Source: Streptomyces chartreusis NRRL 3882
Lineage (GTDB): Bacteria; Actinomycetota; Actinomycetes; Streptomycetales; Streptomycetaceae
Assembly: GCF_900236475.1 (NCBI RefSeq)
Contig: NZ_LT963352.1
Coordinates: 1,054,001-1,118,000, forward strand
Reading direction: 5' to 3'
DNA length: 64,000 nucleotides
The notes under the pieces are model-generated. The model saw only the letters and a program-made list of their open reading frames with translations. It did not search any database and was not told the DNA's origin. Positions 29,695 to 38,459 of the stretch are shown piece after piece. The translations under genes were made by a program, and so were the position numbers. Position 1 is the first letter of the stretch. The number at the start of each line of letters is the position of its first letter.

Positions 29695-29976
29695 TTGGCC
29701 TACCACGACACGTACCACCGGACTGCCGGCACATTCCTGAGCCCCGTCCTCGGCTGGGTCCTGGCGCTCACCGGGGCCGTGGTGCTCCCCCTGACCGCCG
29801 CCACGGCCGCCGGCCCGGACTCGGAGCAGTGGCGGGACCAGAGTCCGGGCCTGTACACCGTGCGGATCGCGCAGGACACGACGGAGAAGCCGGGCACCTC
29901 GACGATCTCCGTCCCGGCCCCCGCGCCTTCCCCCTTGCCGGCCCCGGCCCCTCCGCAGGGCAACGGCTCGCCGTAG
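29695..29976 (+). CDS. Small exported or membrane protein, Pro-rich tail
   Basis: A 93-residue frame with strong G/C third-position bias. It has a hydrophobic segment at about residues 14-40 followed by AAAGPDSEQ, which looks like a signal peptide or anchor. The C-terminus is a Pro/Ala repeat (PAPAPSPLPAPAPP). The only start is a TTG, since an in-frame stop lies just upstream, and the ribosome binding site is poor. The family was not recognised. It is convergent with the response regulator, seven bases away. Confidence 0.5.
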   Translation: MAYHDTYHRTAGTFLSPVLGWVLALTGAVVLPLTAATAAGPDSEQWRDQSPGLYTVRIAQDTTEKPGTSTISVPAPAPSPLPAPAPPQGNGSP

Positions 29977-29983
29977 GGCGGCG

Positions 29984-30685
29984 TCACGCCCGCCAGGCGT
30001 ACCGTCGTTCGGGCCGGCCGGCGACGCCGTAGCGCAGGGTCACCTCCGCGCTGCCGGTGCCGTGGAAGTACTCCAGGTAGCGGCGGGCGCTCACCCGGGA
30101 CACGCCGGTCAGCGCCGCGCACTCGGTGGCGGAAAGGGTGCCGTCCGCCTCGCGCAGGGCCCGCTCGACGAGTTCGGCGGTCTCCACGCTCATGCCCTTG
30201 GGCAGCGCGGGGGCCGGTGCGGGGACGCCCGCCCCGGCCAGCACCCGGTCGATGTCGGCCTGGCCCCGTACCACCGCCGTGAGCAGCCGGCCCCGCTGCG
30301 CGGCGTAGCGCTCCAGGCGGGGGCGCAGATCCTCGAAGTCGAAGGGTTTCAGGAGGTAGTCGACGACCCCCTGCCGGACGGCGCCGCGGACCGTGTCGGC
30401 CTCTTGCGCGGCACTGATGACCATGACGTCGCAGTCGTGGCCGGCGGTGCGCAGCCGGGGGATGACGTCGAGGCCGAAGAGGTCGGGGAGATACAGGTCG
30501 AGCAGGACGAGGTCGGGGCGCAGTGCCTCCACGGCCTCGATCGCCTGTCCGCCGGTGTGGGCCACGCCGACGACCCGGAACGGCTCGACGCGTTCGACGA
30601 ACGCGCGGTGGACCCGGGCCACCATGAAGTCGTCGTCGACCACCAGGACGTCGATCGTGCCCGCCTTGTCGCGCGTTCCGGTCAT
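29984..30685 (-). CDS. Response regulator, CitB/DcuR family
   Basis: A 233-residue protein with an N-terminal receiver domain (acidic pocket VVDDDF, phosphorylation site Asp63 in LLDLYLPD, Lys113 in LLKPF). The C-terminal winged-helix-like region (LSATECAALTGVSRVSARRYLEYF) fits the CitB/DcuR group. Its ATG overlaps the sensor kinase stop by four bases (ATGA), so the pair is coupled. By family and neighbourhood it probably controls carboxylate uptake genes such as the divergent tctC-like gene. Confidence 0.88.
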   Translation of the reverse strand: MTGTRDKAGTIDVLVVDDDFMVARVHRAFVERVEPFRVVGVAHTGGQAIEAVEALRPDLVLLDLYLPDLFGLDVIPRLRTAGHDCDVMVISAAQEADTVRGAVRQGVVDYLLKPFDFEDLRPRLERYAAQRGRLLTAVVRGQADIDRVLAGAGVPAPAPALPKGMSVETAELVERALREADGTLSATECAALTGVSRVSARRYLEYFHGTGSAEVTLRYGVAGRPERRYAWRA

Positions 30686-32310
30686 GGAGCCGCTCCTTCC
30701 GTCACCGCTTCGGGGAGGTGGCTGACGGTCATGCGTGCGGTGAACACGGCCCCGTCGGGGGTGTTGGCCACCGAGATCTCTCCCCCGTGCCGTTCACAGA
30801 CCAGCTTGGTCAGGGCCAGTCCGATGCCGCGCTCGCCCTCCCGCGCGGCCTTGGTGGTGAAGCCGTGGGAGAACACCTCGCGGGCCAGTTCGGGAGCCAC
30901 GCCCGGCCCCGAGTCGCGGACCACGATCTCCACGCTGGAGGCGTCCTGCCGCAGCGCCACCTCGACCCACCGGTCCCCGTCGTGCGCCGCGGCGTCGACG
31001 GCGTTGTCCACGAGGTTGCCCACCACGGTCGCCACGTCGGCGGCGTCCTCCGGGGCGAGCCGCTCCAGCGCGGTGTCGTCCGAGATGCGCAGGCTGACCT
31101 TGCGTTCGGCCGCGAGGGACGCCTTCGCCATCAGCAGGGCGGCCACCGCGGTGTCCCGGACGCGGCGGCTGAGGGTGACGTCCAGGGACTGGCGGCGCTG
31201 GTTCAGCGCGCGGATGTAGCGCACGACCTCGTCCTGCTCGCCGATCTGGATCAGCCCGGAGATGGTGTGCAGCTGGTTGGCGAACTCGTGCGCCTGCGCC
31301 CGCAGCAGCTCCGAGGAACTGCGGAAGGAACCGATCTCCCGCTCCAGCCGGGCCAGTTCGGTGCGGTCGCGCAGGGTGGTGACCGAGCCGAGGAGCCGGC
31401 CGTCCTTGGTGACGGTCATCCGGTTCATCACCAGGACCCGGCCGTGGCGGACGACGACCTCGTCCCGCTTGCCGGCGGCGGTGCCGGCCAGCACGTCGCG
31501 CAGCCGTCCGTCGATGCCCAGGCCGTCCAGACTCTGGCCGACGCAGTCCTCGGGCAGGTCGAGCAGGCGGCGGCCCATGTCGTTGACGAGGGTGAGCCGG
31601 TGCTGCGGGTCCAGGGCGATGACGCCCTCGGCGATCCCGTACAGCATCGCCTCCCGGTGCTCGGCGAGTCCCGCGATCTCCCCCGGCTCCAGCCCGAGGG
31701 TCTGCCGCTTCACCCGCCGCGCGAGCAGCCAGGAGCCGGCCACGCCGAGCCCGCTGGCGATGCCCAGATAGGCGAGCAGGTACGAGGAGGCGCCGTTGAG
31801 CCGCTGCCACACCGTCGGGTCGGCCTCGCCGATCATCACTGTGCCGAGGATCCGGCCGAGGTTCTCCTCCGTGGCCCCGAGGACGGGGACCTGGGCGGCC
31901 AGCTGGCGGTTGCCGTCCAGCCTCAGCTGCCCCGACCAGCCCCGCGCCTGCTCGGCACCGCGCTCCAGGGGCAGCCGCTCGCCGACCACCGTGGGATTCG
32001 TGGAGCTGACGATCCGGCCGGAGGCGTCGGCCACCGTCACCGAGGTCACTCCGGACTGTGCCTGCGTGGCGTGCACCAGCGGGGCGAGCGTCTCCCCCGG
32101 CGCGGGACGCACCAGCTGGCTGCGCACCAGGGGGTTGGCGGCCAGCTGTTCGGCCAGCGCGCTCACCCGCCGCCCCTCGACGCGGTTGAAGGTGGCCTGC
32201 GACTGGGCGAGCGAGACCGCGGCGACCGCCAGCAGCACCACCACGACGATGGCGAGCTGGAGCACCAGCATCTCGCCCGCGAGCGAATGGCGACGAAAGG
32301 TGGCGACCAC
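30682..32310 (-). CDS. CitA/DcuS-type sensor histidine kinase
   Basis: A 542-residue membrane kinase. It has an N-terminal membrane segment (about residues 14-33), an extracytoplasmic sensor region, a second membrane segment near residue 180, a PAS domain, and an H-box with His near residue 342 (AQAHEFANQLHTISGL). The ATPase motifs are NLVDNAVDAA, DSGPGVAPE and ERGIGLALTK. The architecture matches citrate/dicarboxylate sensors. The start is uncertain: the GTG at 32310 fits family N-termini, while a TTG lies seven codons upstream. It is divergent from the tctC-like gene. Confidence 0.87.
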   Translation of the reverse strand: MVATFRRHSLAGEMLVLQLAIVVVVLLAVAAVSLAQSQATFNRVEGRRVSALAEQLAANPLVRSQLVRPAPGETLAPLVHATQAQSGVTSVTVADASGRIVSSTNPTVVGERLPLERGAEQARGWSGQLRLDGNRQLAAQVPVLGATEENLGRILGTVMIGEADPTVWQRLNGASSYLLAYLGIASGLGVAGSWLLARRVKRQTLGLEPGEIAGLAEHREAMLYGIAEGVIALDPQHRLTLVNDMGRRLLDLPEDCVGQSLDGLGIDGRLRDVLAGTAAGKRDEVVVRHGRVLVMNRMTVTKDGRLLGSVTTLRDRTELARLEREIGSFRSSSELLRAQAHEFANQLHTISGLIQIGEQDEVVRYIRALNQRRQSLDVTLSRRVRDTAVAALLMAKASLAAERKVSLRISDDTALERLAPEDAADVATVVGNLVDNAVDAAAHDGDRWVEVALRQDASSVEIVVRDSGPGVAPELAREVFSHGFTTKAAREGERGIGLALTKLVCERHGGEISVANTPDGAVFTARMTVSHLPEAVTEGAAP

Positions 32311-32407
32311 AATGAACTCAATCTTCAATGCCGACACAGGTGGGGCGGCTCGTGTGCCGAGTCGCACAATCATGACGCCGGCCAGGGAAAACCGGAAGTG
32401 AGGTGTC

Positions 32408-33391
32408 ATGAGACGTCCCGCACGCGCCGTGCTCGGCGCCTGCGCCGCCCTGGTCCTGCTGGCGGCCGGGGGGTGCGGTGGGTGGCCGGGCGACGGGCCC
32501 GCGCGGGACCTGCGGCTCATGGTGCCCAACACCCCTGGCGGCGGCTACGACACCACGGCCCGTACCGCGGCCCGGGTCATGGAGGAGACCGGGATCGCCT
32601 CCGACGTACAGGTGTTCAATCTGCCCGGCGCCGGCGGCACGGTGGGCCTGAAGCGTCTCGCCGACGAGAAGGGCAACGGCGATCTCGCCCTCCAGATGGG
32701 CCTCGGGGTCGTGGGCGCCGCGCACGCGGCCGGGTCCGAGGTGACCGTCACCGAAACCACCCCGATCGCACGCCTCGTCGAGGAGTCCGGCGCGATCGTC
32801 GTCCGGAAGGAATCGCCGTACCGGACGATCGGCGCGCTGGTGGACGCCTGGCGCAGGGACCCGGGAAGCATCAGGGTGGGCGGCGGCTCATCCGTCGGCG
32901 GCCCCGACCACCTGTTGCCGATGCGGCTGGCGCAAACGGTCGGCATCGACCCGCGGAAGGTCGCGTACGTGCCGTACGACGGTGGGGGCGGCGACCTGCT
33001 GCCCGCGCTGCTGGAGGGCAGGGTCGACATCGCCACCAGTGGGTTCGGCGAGTTCCTCGACCAGATCCGCGGCGGCCGGCTGCGGGTCCTGGCCGTAACC
33101 GGTGAGCGACCGGTCGGTGTCCTGCCGGGTGTCCCGACCTTGAAGTCCTCGGGGATCGACCTGGTCTTCGACAACTGGCGGGGCATCGTGGCCCCGCCCG
33201 GCATCAGCGACACCGACCGGCGGCGCTGGGTGGAGGCGCTGACCGAGCTGCACGACTCCCGCCAGTGGCGGGCCGAGCTCCGCCGGCACGGCTGGAGAGA
33301 CGTGTTCGAGACCGGCCGTGCCTTCGAGTCGTTTCTCGCCCGGCAGGACGAGCAGGTCGCCGGTCTCGTCCGCCGGCTCGGGCCGCGGTGA
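32408..33391 (+). CDS. TctC-type tripartite tricarboxylate binding lipoprotein, orphan
   Basis: A 327-residue solute-binding protein of the TctC/Bug family. The lipobox region is LLAAGGC with Cys23. The family motifs NTPGGGYDTTARTAARVM, VFNLPGAGGTVGLKRLA and PYDGGGGDLLPALLEGRVD are clear. TctC delivers carboxylates such as citrate to TctAB, but no TctA or TctB gene lies in the window and the next gene faces the other way. It may feed a transporter elsewhere or act as an input to the divergent sensor kinase (inference). Confidence 0.88.
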   Translation: MRRPARAVLGACAALVLLAAGGCGGWPGDGPARDLRLMVPNTPGGGYDTTARTAARVMEETGIASDVQVFNLPGAGGTVGLKRLADEKGNGDLALQMGLGVVGAAHAAGSEVTVTETTPIARLVEESGAIVVRKESPYRTIGALVDAWRRDPGSIRVGGGSSVGGPDHLLPMRLAQTVGIDPRKVAYVPYDGGGGDLLPALLEGRVDIATSGFGEFLDQIRGGRLRVLAVTGERPVGVLPGVPTLKSSGIDLVFDNWRGIVAPPGISDTDRRRWVEALTELHDSRQWRAELRRHGWRDVFETGRAFESFLARQDEQVAGLVRRLGPR

Positions 33392-33393
33392 CG

Positions 33394-33900
33394 TCAGGAG
33401 GCGTTCGGGCCGGGTCCGATGCCCCGCAACTGCCGGATCGTGCCGCCGAGTTTCGCGCGGAGGGGCTCCAGCGTCTCCGGCTTGGCGCTGACCACCCAGC
33501 GCATGCCGACGAGGTACGTGCCCCCGTACACGCCGGCCGACTCCAGCCAGGTCTCCTTGAGCTTCTCCTCGGGGAAGGTGGTGATGAGGTAGTCCCCCTT
33601 CTCGGTGTGGCACACGCCCTCGCGCAACTCGTCGGCCTCCGTGCGGATCTTCACCTCGCAGCCGGTCAGGCCGGCGATCACCTCCACCTTCGCCGGCGCG
33701 ACGACTCCGGCGGGGGGAGCGGCGGACCCGCTCGGCGTCGCCGTCCTGCCGGCGGCGGCCGGCGTGGCGTCGTCACCGCCACCGCAGGCGGTGACCAGGG
33801 GGAGCACGACCAGCGCGACGGCCGGCGCGGCGGCGCGCAGCCGTGGGGAGCGGGACAGGGGCCGGCGGTTGGATCGTGCGTGCGGTTGCTGCTGGGACAC
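33394..33900 (-). CDS. Hypothetical lipoprotein
   Basis: A 168-residue protein with an Arg-rich N-terminus, a hydrophobic core and a lipobox LVTAC (Cys39), then a Gly/Thr/Pro/Ala-rich linker. The mature domain of about 95 residues has two Cys (TGCEVKI and EGVCHTEKGD), possibly a disulfide. The GTG at 33900 has GGAGAGG upstream; a longer frame to 33984 lacks one. It is convergent with the tctC-like gene two bases away. The family was not recognised. Confidence 0.72.
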   Translation of the reverse strand: MSQQQPHARSNRRPLSRSPRLRAAAPAVALVVLPLVTACGGGDDATPAAAGRTATPSGSAAPPAGVVAPAKVEVIAGLTGCEVKIRTEADELREGVCHTEKGDYLITTFPEEKLKETWLESAGVYGGTYLVGMRWVVSAKPETLEPLRAKLGGTIRQLRGIGPGPNAS

Positions 33901-33999
33901 GTCGCCTCTCCGGATGCGGACTGTCCTGCCCTCGCGGGCAGGAGTACTCGTCAGGGGTACGGATGCGCGCCCGGAGCCGTTCACCCAGGTCGGGGCGTG

Positions 34000-35892
34000 T
34001 TACGCGGCCGCCCCGTCCACGGCCGTGCTCTGCGTCCCGCCGAACTGGGTCCGGTACAGCTCCGCGTACCGCCCTCCCGCCGCCAGGAGTTCCTCGTGCG
34101 TGCCGCTTTCCACGATCCGGCCGGCCTCGACGACCAGGATCTGGTCGGCGGTGCGGACCGTGGAGAGCCGGTGGGCGATCACGACCGCCGTGCGGCCTTC
34201 GAGGGCTTCGGCGAGCGCTTCCTGGACGGCGGCCTCGGAGGTGTTGTCGAGGTGGGCGGTGGCCTCGTCGAGGATGACGACGCGCTGCCGGGCCAGCAGC
34301 AGCCGGGCGATGGTCATGCGCTGGCGTTCCCCGCCGGAGAGCCGGTAGCCACGTTCGCCGACCACCGTGTCGAGTCCGTCGGGCAAGGACCGTACGAGGT
34401 CGTCGAGACGGGCCCGCCGCAGGGCGTCCCACAGATCGCTCTCCGTGGCCGTGGGGCGGGCCAGCAGGAGGTTGGCGCGGACGGTGTCGTGGAAGAGGTG
34501 CCCGTCCTGGGTGACCATGCCGAGGGTCTCCCGCAGGGACCGCGCGCTCAGGTCGCGGACGTCGACGCCGCCGACGCGGACGGCGCCCTCGTCGACGTCG
34601 TACAGGCGCGGCAGCAGTTGCGCGACGGTCGACTTGCCCGCACCCGAGGAGCCGACGAGCGCCACGGTCTGCCCCGGTTCGGCGCGGAAGGAGATCCCGT
34701 GCAGGACCTCGTCACCGCCCCGCCCGTCGAGCGTGGCGACCTCCTCCAGGGAGGCCAGGGAGACCTTGTCGGCGGACGGGTAGCCGAAGCGGACGTGGTC
34801 GAACTCGACGGCCACGGGCCCGTCGGGCACCCGGCGCGCGTCCGGCTTCTCCTCGATGAGCGGCTTCAGGTCGAGCACCTCGAAGACCCGCTCGAAGCTG
34901 ACGAGGGCGCTCATCACCTCGACCCGCGCCCCGGCGAGCGCGGTCAGCGGCGCGTACAGCCGGGTGAGGAGCAGCGCCAGCGACACGACCGCGCCGGGCT
35001 CCAGCGTGCCGCGCAGGGCGAGGGTGCCGCCGAGTCCGTAGACCAGGGCCAGGGCGAGGGCGGAGACCAGGGTGAGGGCGGTGATGAACGCGGCCTGGGC
35101 CGTCGCCGTCCGGACGCCGATGTCCGCGACCCGGCGGGCGCGTTCGGCGAACTCCGCCGACTCCTCCTCGGGGCGCCCGAAGAGCTTGACCAGGGTGGCG
35201 CCGGGTGCGGAGAAGCGCTCGGTCATGCGGGTGCCCATCGCCGCGTTCAGCGTCGCCGCCTCCCGCTGCATGCGCGCCATACGGCTGCCCATGCGCCGCG
35301 CGGGGATGACGAACACCGGCAGCAGCACCAGCGCCAGCAGGGTGATCTGCCAGGACAGCGTGAGCATCACGGCGAGGGTGAGCAGCAGCGTGACGAGGTT
35401 GCTGACCACTCCGGACAGGGTGTTGCTGAACGCGCGCTGGGCGCCGATGACGTCGTTGTTGAGTCGGGAGACGAGGGCGCCCGTACGAGTGCGTGTGAAG
35501 AACGCCACCGGCATGCGCTGCACATGGTCGAAGACGGCGGTCCGCAGATCGAGGATGAGGTGCTCGCCGAGCGTCGCCGACAGCCGCCGGCCGAGGATGC
35601 CGAGCGCCGCCTCCGCCACCGCGATCAGCGCGATGAGCAGGGACAGGCGTACGACGGTGCCCTCGGTGCCGTCCGAGACGATCGCGTCGACGACGCTCCC
35701 GGCCAGGACGGGGGTCGCCACGGCGAGCAGGGCGGTCCCCACGCCCAGCAGGACGAAGAAGGCGATGCGGCGCCGGTGCGGGCGGGCGAACACGCCGATG
35801 CGGCGCAGGGTGGCGCGGGCGAGGGGGCGGCGTTCCTCCTGGGCGTTCATGACGCTGTGCAGTTGTGTCCACGCTGTGGTCTCCATACTCAT
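34000..35892 (-). CDS. ABC exporter, SoxR-regulated type
   Basis: A 630-residue single-chain half-transporter: six membrane segments, then an ATPase domain with intact Walker A (GSSGAGKST), signature (LSGGERQR), Walker B (VVILDEAT) and switch His (VIAHRLST). It should work as a homodimer exporting a drug or lipid-like compound. A near-perfect SoxR operator overlaps its promoter, placing it with the SoxR regulon of S. coelicolor, which is known to include an ABC transporter gene. The inferred -10 lies seven bases before the ATG, so the transcript may be leaderless; this fits the missing ribosome binding site. Confidence 0.88.
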   Translation of the reverse strand: MSMETTAWTQLHSVMNAQEERRPLARATLRRIGVFARPHRRRIAFFVLLGVGTALLAVATPVLAGSVVDAIVSDGTEGTVVRLSLLIALIAVAEAALGILGRRLSATLGEHLILDLRTAVFDHVQRMPVAFFTRTRTGALVSRLNNDVIGAQRAFSNTLSGVVSNLVTLLLTLAVMLTLSWQITLLALVLLPVFVIPARRMGSRMARMQREAATLNAAMGTRMTERFSAPGATLVKLFGRPEEESAEFAERARRVADIGVRTATAQAAFITALTLVSALALALVYGLGGTLALRGTLEPGAVVSLALLLTRLYAPLTALAGARVEVMSALVSFERVFEVLDLKPLIEEKPDARRVPDGPVAVEFDHVRFGYPSADKVSLASLEEVATLDGRGGDEVLHGISFRAEPGQTVALVGSSGAGKSTVAQLLPRLYDVDEGAVRVGGVDVRDLSARSLRETLGMVTQDGHLFHDTVRANLLLARPTATESDLWDALRRARLDDLVRSLPDGLDTVVGERGYRLSGGERQRMTIARLLLARQRVVILDEATAHLDNTSEAAVQEALAEALEGRTAVVIAHRLSTVRTADQILVVEAGRIVESGTHEELLAAGGRYAELYRTQFGGTQSTAVDGAAA

Positions 35893-35908
35893 GGGAAGGA
35901 CCGTAGAA

Positions 35909-35926
35909 CCTCAAGCAATCTTGAGG
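35909..35926 (-). promoter_or_regulatory. SoxR operator within promoter of the ABC exporter
   Basis: CCTCAAGATTGCTTGAGG is a perfect dyad with a 4-base centre. It matches the SoxR box (CCTCAAGTTAACTTGAGG in the E. coli soxS promoter) outside the centre. It lies between a -35 TTGACC and a -10 TACGGT separated by 19 bases, the overlong spacing MerR-family activators correct. The direction is towards the exporter gene. Confidence 0.85.
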
Positions 35927-36005
35927 TCAAGGCGCTCGCACATCGCCCCGACATCCCGCACAATCGGCCCGATCCCCCTCTTCCCGTCCCCCCGCAAAGG
36001 CCCCG

Positions 36006-37082
36006 ATGACGCTCTCCTCCCAGCCGCTCCCCGTACGTAAGACGCCGTCCGCCCGTCCGCAACCCGCCGTTGGCGGGGCGTGGGAAGCCTCTGCGGACGT
36101 GACAGCGGTACAACTCCCCGAAGTCCGCCCGGGACGACTTCCCCGTCGCGTCCCGGTCCGCCGCCTGCGTCAGATCCTGTGTCTGCTTCCGCTCCTGCTG
36201 GTCACCGTGGTCGCGGTGCGACACCGGTCGGTACTCGCCGAGGGTTTCGCGCATCTGGGCAACGCCGAATTTCCGTGGCTGCTGGCCGCGGCCGGCACGA
36301 CCTGTCTCACCTGGGTGGCCGCCGCCTGCACCCGGCAGGGCGCGGTCGTCGAGCGGCTGCCCCGACGGCGGCTGCTGGCCACGCAGTTCGCGGCGGGCGC
36401 GGCCAACCACCTGCTGCCGACCGGGCTGGGCGCGAGCGCGGTCAACCTGCGGTTCATGACGGTGTGCGGGCTGCCGCTCGCCCGTTCGTCGGCGGCTCTC
36501 GCGCTGTATCTGCTGGCGGAGAGCGTCGGCCGGGTGGCCCTGCTGGGTGCCCTGCTCGTCGCGTTCCCCGGCGCGCTGCGGCTCGGCACGCTGGTCCCGG
36601 AGACGGCGTTCGGCCCGCTGCTGGCCGGTGCCGGTGTGGTGCTCGTCATCGCGGTGGCCGTGCCGGTCCTGGTCCCGCGGGTGCGCTCGGCCGTGCTGTC
36701 CTTCCTGCGGACGGCGCTCGGCGAGGCCCGCTCGGTGCACACCCGCCCGGCCCGGGCCCTGGCCCTGTGGGGCGGGGCCTTCGCCTTCCCCGCGTTGCAG
36801 GCGGCCGTACTGGTACTGGTGGGCCAGGCGATGGGCCTGGACGTGCCGCCCGCGCACATGGCGGTGGCCTACCTCGCGGCGACGGTCGCCGTCGCGCTGG
36901 TCCCCACCCCGGGCGGGATCGGCTCGGTGGAGGCGGCGCTGGTCGTGGCGCTGGTGGCGGCGGGCGGCCCGGCCGCGGTGGCCACGGCCGTGGTCCTGGC
37001 CTTCCGCGTCATCACGGTCTGGCTGCCCCTGCTGCCGGGCGCGCTGACGCTCGGGGCGCTGGTACGGCTGAAGGTCATCTGA
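36006..37082 (+). CDS. Flippase-like integral membrane protein (LPG synthase TM family)
   Basis: A 358-residue protein with a Pro/Arg-rich cytoplasmic N-terminus (about 50 residues) and about eight membrane segments. The conserved AGAANHLLPTGLGASAVNLR near residues 130-150 and the later PTPGGIGSVEAALV are hallmarks of the family (YbhN/AglD, PF03706) covering the flippase part of lysylphosphatidylglycerol synthases. No synthetase domain is attached, so lipid translocation is the most that can be suggested. AAAGG precedes the ATG. It is divergent from the SoxR-type exporter. Confidence 0.8.
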   Translation: MTLSSQPLPVRKTPSARPQPAVGGAWEASADVTAVQLPEVRPGRLPRRVPVRRLRQILCLLPLLLVTVVAVRHRSVLAEGFAHLGNAEFPWLLAAAGTTCLTWVAAACTRQGAVVERLPRRRLLATQFAAGAANHLLPTGLGASAVNLRFMTVCGLPLARSSAALALYLLAESVGRVALLGALLVAFPGALRLGTLVPETAFGPLLAGAGVVLVIAVAVPVLVPRVRSAVLSFLRTALGEARSVHTRPARALALWGGAFAFPALQAAVLVLVGQAMGLDVPPAHMAVAYLAATVAVALVPTPGGIGSVEAALVVALVAAGGPAAVATAVVLAFRVITVWLPLLPGALTLGALVRLKVI

Positions 37083-37244
37083 CCGCCCGACAGGCCCCGA
37101 AGTGCCCGGCCGGGAACGCCCGGGTATGGCCCGTTCCCCGGTACGAAACCCCGTACGGAATGCGGCAGGATGAACGGTCGTGCCGACCGCAGGTCAGGGT
37201 GGCCGGGCACGACGGAACATCCCGCAGGACGAACAGGTGACGAC

Positions 37245-37316
37245 GTGACGAAACTTCACATCAGGCGGCGGGCAACGGCGTTCGCCGCAGTTCTTCTTCC
37301 CGGAGGTGTCAGGTGA
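37245..37316 (+). CDS. Possible 23-residue leader ORF coupled to the MscS gene
   Basis: A GTG-start frame, MTKLHIRRRATAFAAVLLPG and a short tail, ends in a TGA overlapping the GTG start of the channel gene (GTGA). The downstream gene has its own GGAGGTG site inside this frame. It may tune channel translation or be chance. Confidence 0.25.
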   Translation: MTKLHIRRRATAFAAVLLPGGVR

Positions 37317-38410
37317 ACCGGGCGCTCACCGCGGACGATCTGGTCTTCGCCGGCATCGCCCTGGCGTCGGGCCTGCTGGCGGCCTTCGCGCTGCGCCTGC
37401 TGCTGCGCTGGCTGGGCGGGCACGCCGACCGCACCCGCTGGAGCGGGGACGACGTCATCGTGCACGCGCTGCGGGCCGTGCTGCCGTGGGCCGCGGTGGT
37501 GGGTGGCGTGGCGGGCGCGGCGGCGGTGCTGCCGCTGACCCGGACGGTGCAGCACCACACCAACCAGGTGCTGACGGTGCTGCTCATCTTCGTGGCGACG
37601 GTGTCGGCGGCGCGGGTGGTTGCCGGCCTGGTGCGCACGGTCACCCAGTCCCGCTCCGGGGTCGCCGGCTCGGCCACGATCTTCGTCAACATCACCCGGA
37701 TCCTGGTCCTGGCCATCGGCTTCCTGGTGGTGCTCCAGACGCTGGGGATCTCCATAGCCCCGATGCTCACCGCCCTGGGGGTGGGCGGTCTGGCGGTCGC
37801 GCTGGCGCTCCAGGACACCCTCGCCAACCTCTTCGCGGGCATCCACATCCTCGCGTCCAAGACCGTCCAGCCCGGTGACTACATCCGTCTCAGCAGTGGT
37901 GAGGAGGGTTACGTCGAGGACATCAACTGGCGGCAGACGACGATCCGCAACCTGTCCAACAACCTCGTCGTGATCCCCAACGGCCAGCTCGCCAAGGCGA
38001 ACATGACCAACTTCATGCGGCCGGAGGAGCAGCTGACCATCCTGGTCCAGGTCGGGGTGGCGTACGACAGCGACCTGGAGCACGTGGAGCGGGTGACCAA
38101 CGAGGTCATCGCCGAGACCATGGCCGAGGTCGAGGGCGCCGTGCCGGACCACGAGCCGATCATCCGGTTCCACACCTTCGGCGACTCCCGCATCGGCTTC
38201 ACGGTGATCCTGGGCGTCGGCGAGTTCAGCGACCAGTACCGGATCAAGCACGAGTTCATCAAGCGGCTGCACAAGCGCTACCGCGCGGAGGGCATCCGCA
38301 TCCCCGCCCCGGCCCGGACGGTGGCGCTCCAACAGGGCGGGGTCGTCATCCCCCAGCAGCGGACCGGCGAGATCGAGCCGAACGAGCTCACCTCGGCCCG
38401 GCTCGACTGA
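37313..38410 (+). CDS. Small-conductance mechanosensitive channel, MscS family
   Basis: A 365-residue membrane protein with about four or five membrane segments. The pore-lining helix is the Ala/Gly-rich ALGVGGLAVALALQDTLAN near residues 160-180, followed by the conserved LFAGIHILASKTVQPGDYI and the cytoplasmic beta domain (VIPNGQLAKANMTNF). MscS channels release solutes on osmotic downshock. The C-terminal extension after residue 335 is polar. The GTG start has GGAGGTG eight bases upstream. Confidence 0.9.
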   Translation: MNRALTADDLVFAGIALASGLLAAFALRLLLRWLGGHADRTRWSGDDVIVHALRAVLPWAAVVGGVAGAAAVLPLTRTVQHHTNQVLTVLLIFVATVSAARVVAGLVRTVTQSRSGVAGSATIFVNITRILVLAIGFLVVLQTLGISIAPMLTALGVGGLAVALALQDTLANLFAGIHILASKTVQPGDYIRLSSGEEGYVEDINWRQTTIRNLSNNLVVIPNGQLAKANMTNFMRPEEQLTILVQVGVAYDSDLEHVERVTNEVIAETMAEVEGAVPDHEPIIRFHTFGDSRIGFTVILGVGEFSDQYRIKHEFIKRLHKRYRAEGIRIPAPARTVALQQGGVVIPQQRTGEIEPNELTSARLD

Positions 38411-38459
38411 GGCCTCGCTGAGCGCCGCTGCGACGCCCTCGGGTCGGCCGACGTGATCT

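Noticed and set aside
29664..30032. 122-codon frame overlapping the small exported protein
   Set aside because: It starts at an ATG but has poor third-position G/C bias and an Arg/Pro-rich shadow composition. The 29695-29976 frame has the coding bias and a signal-like segment.
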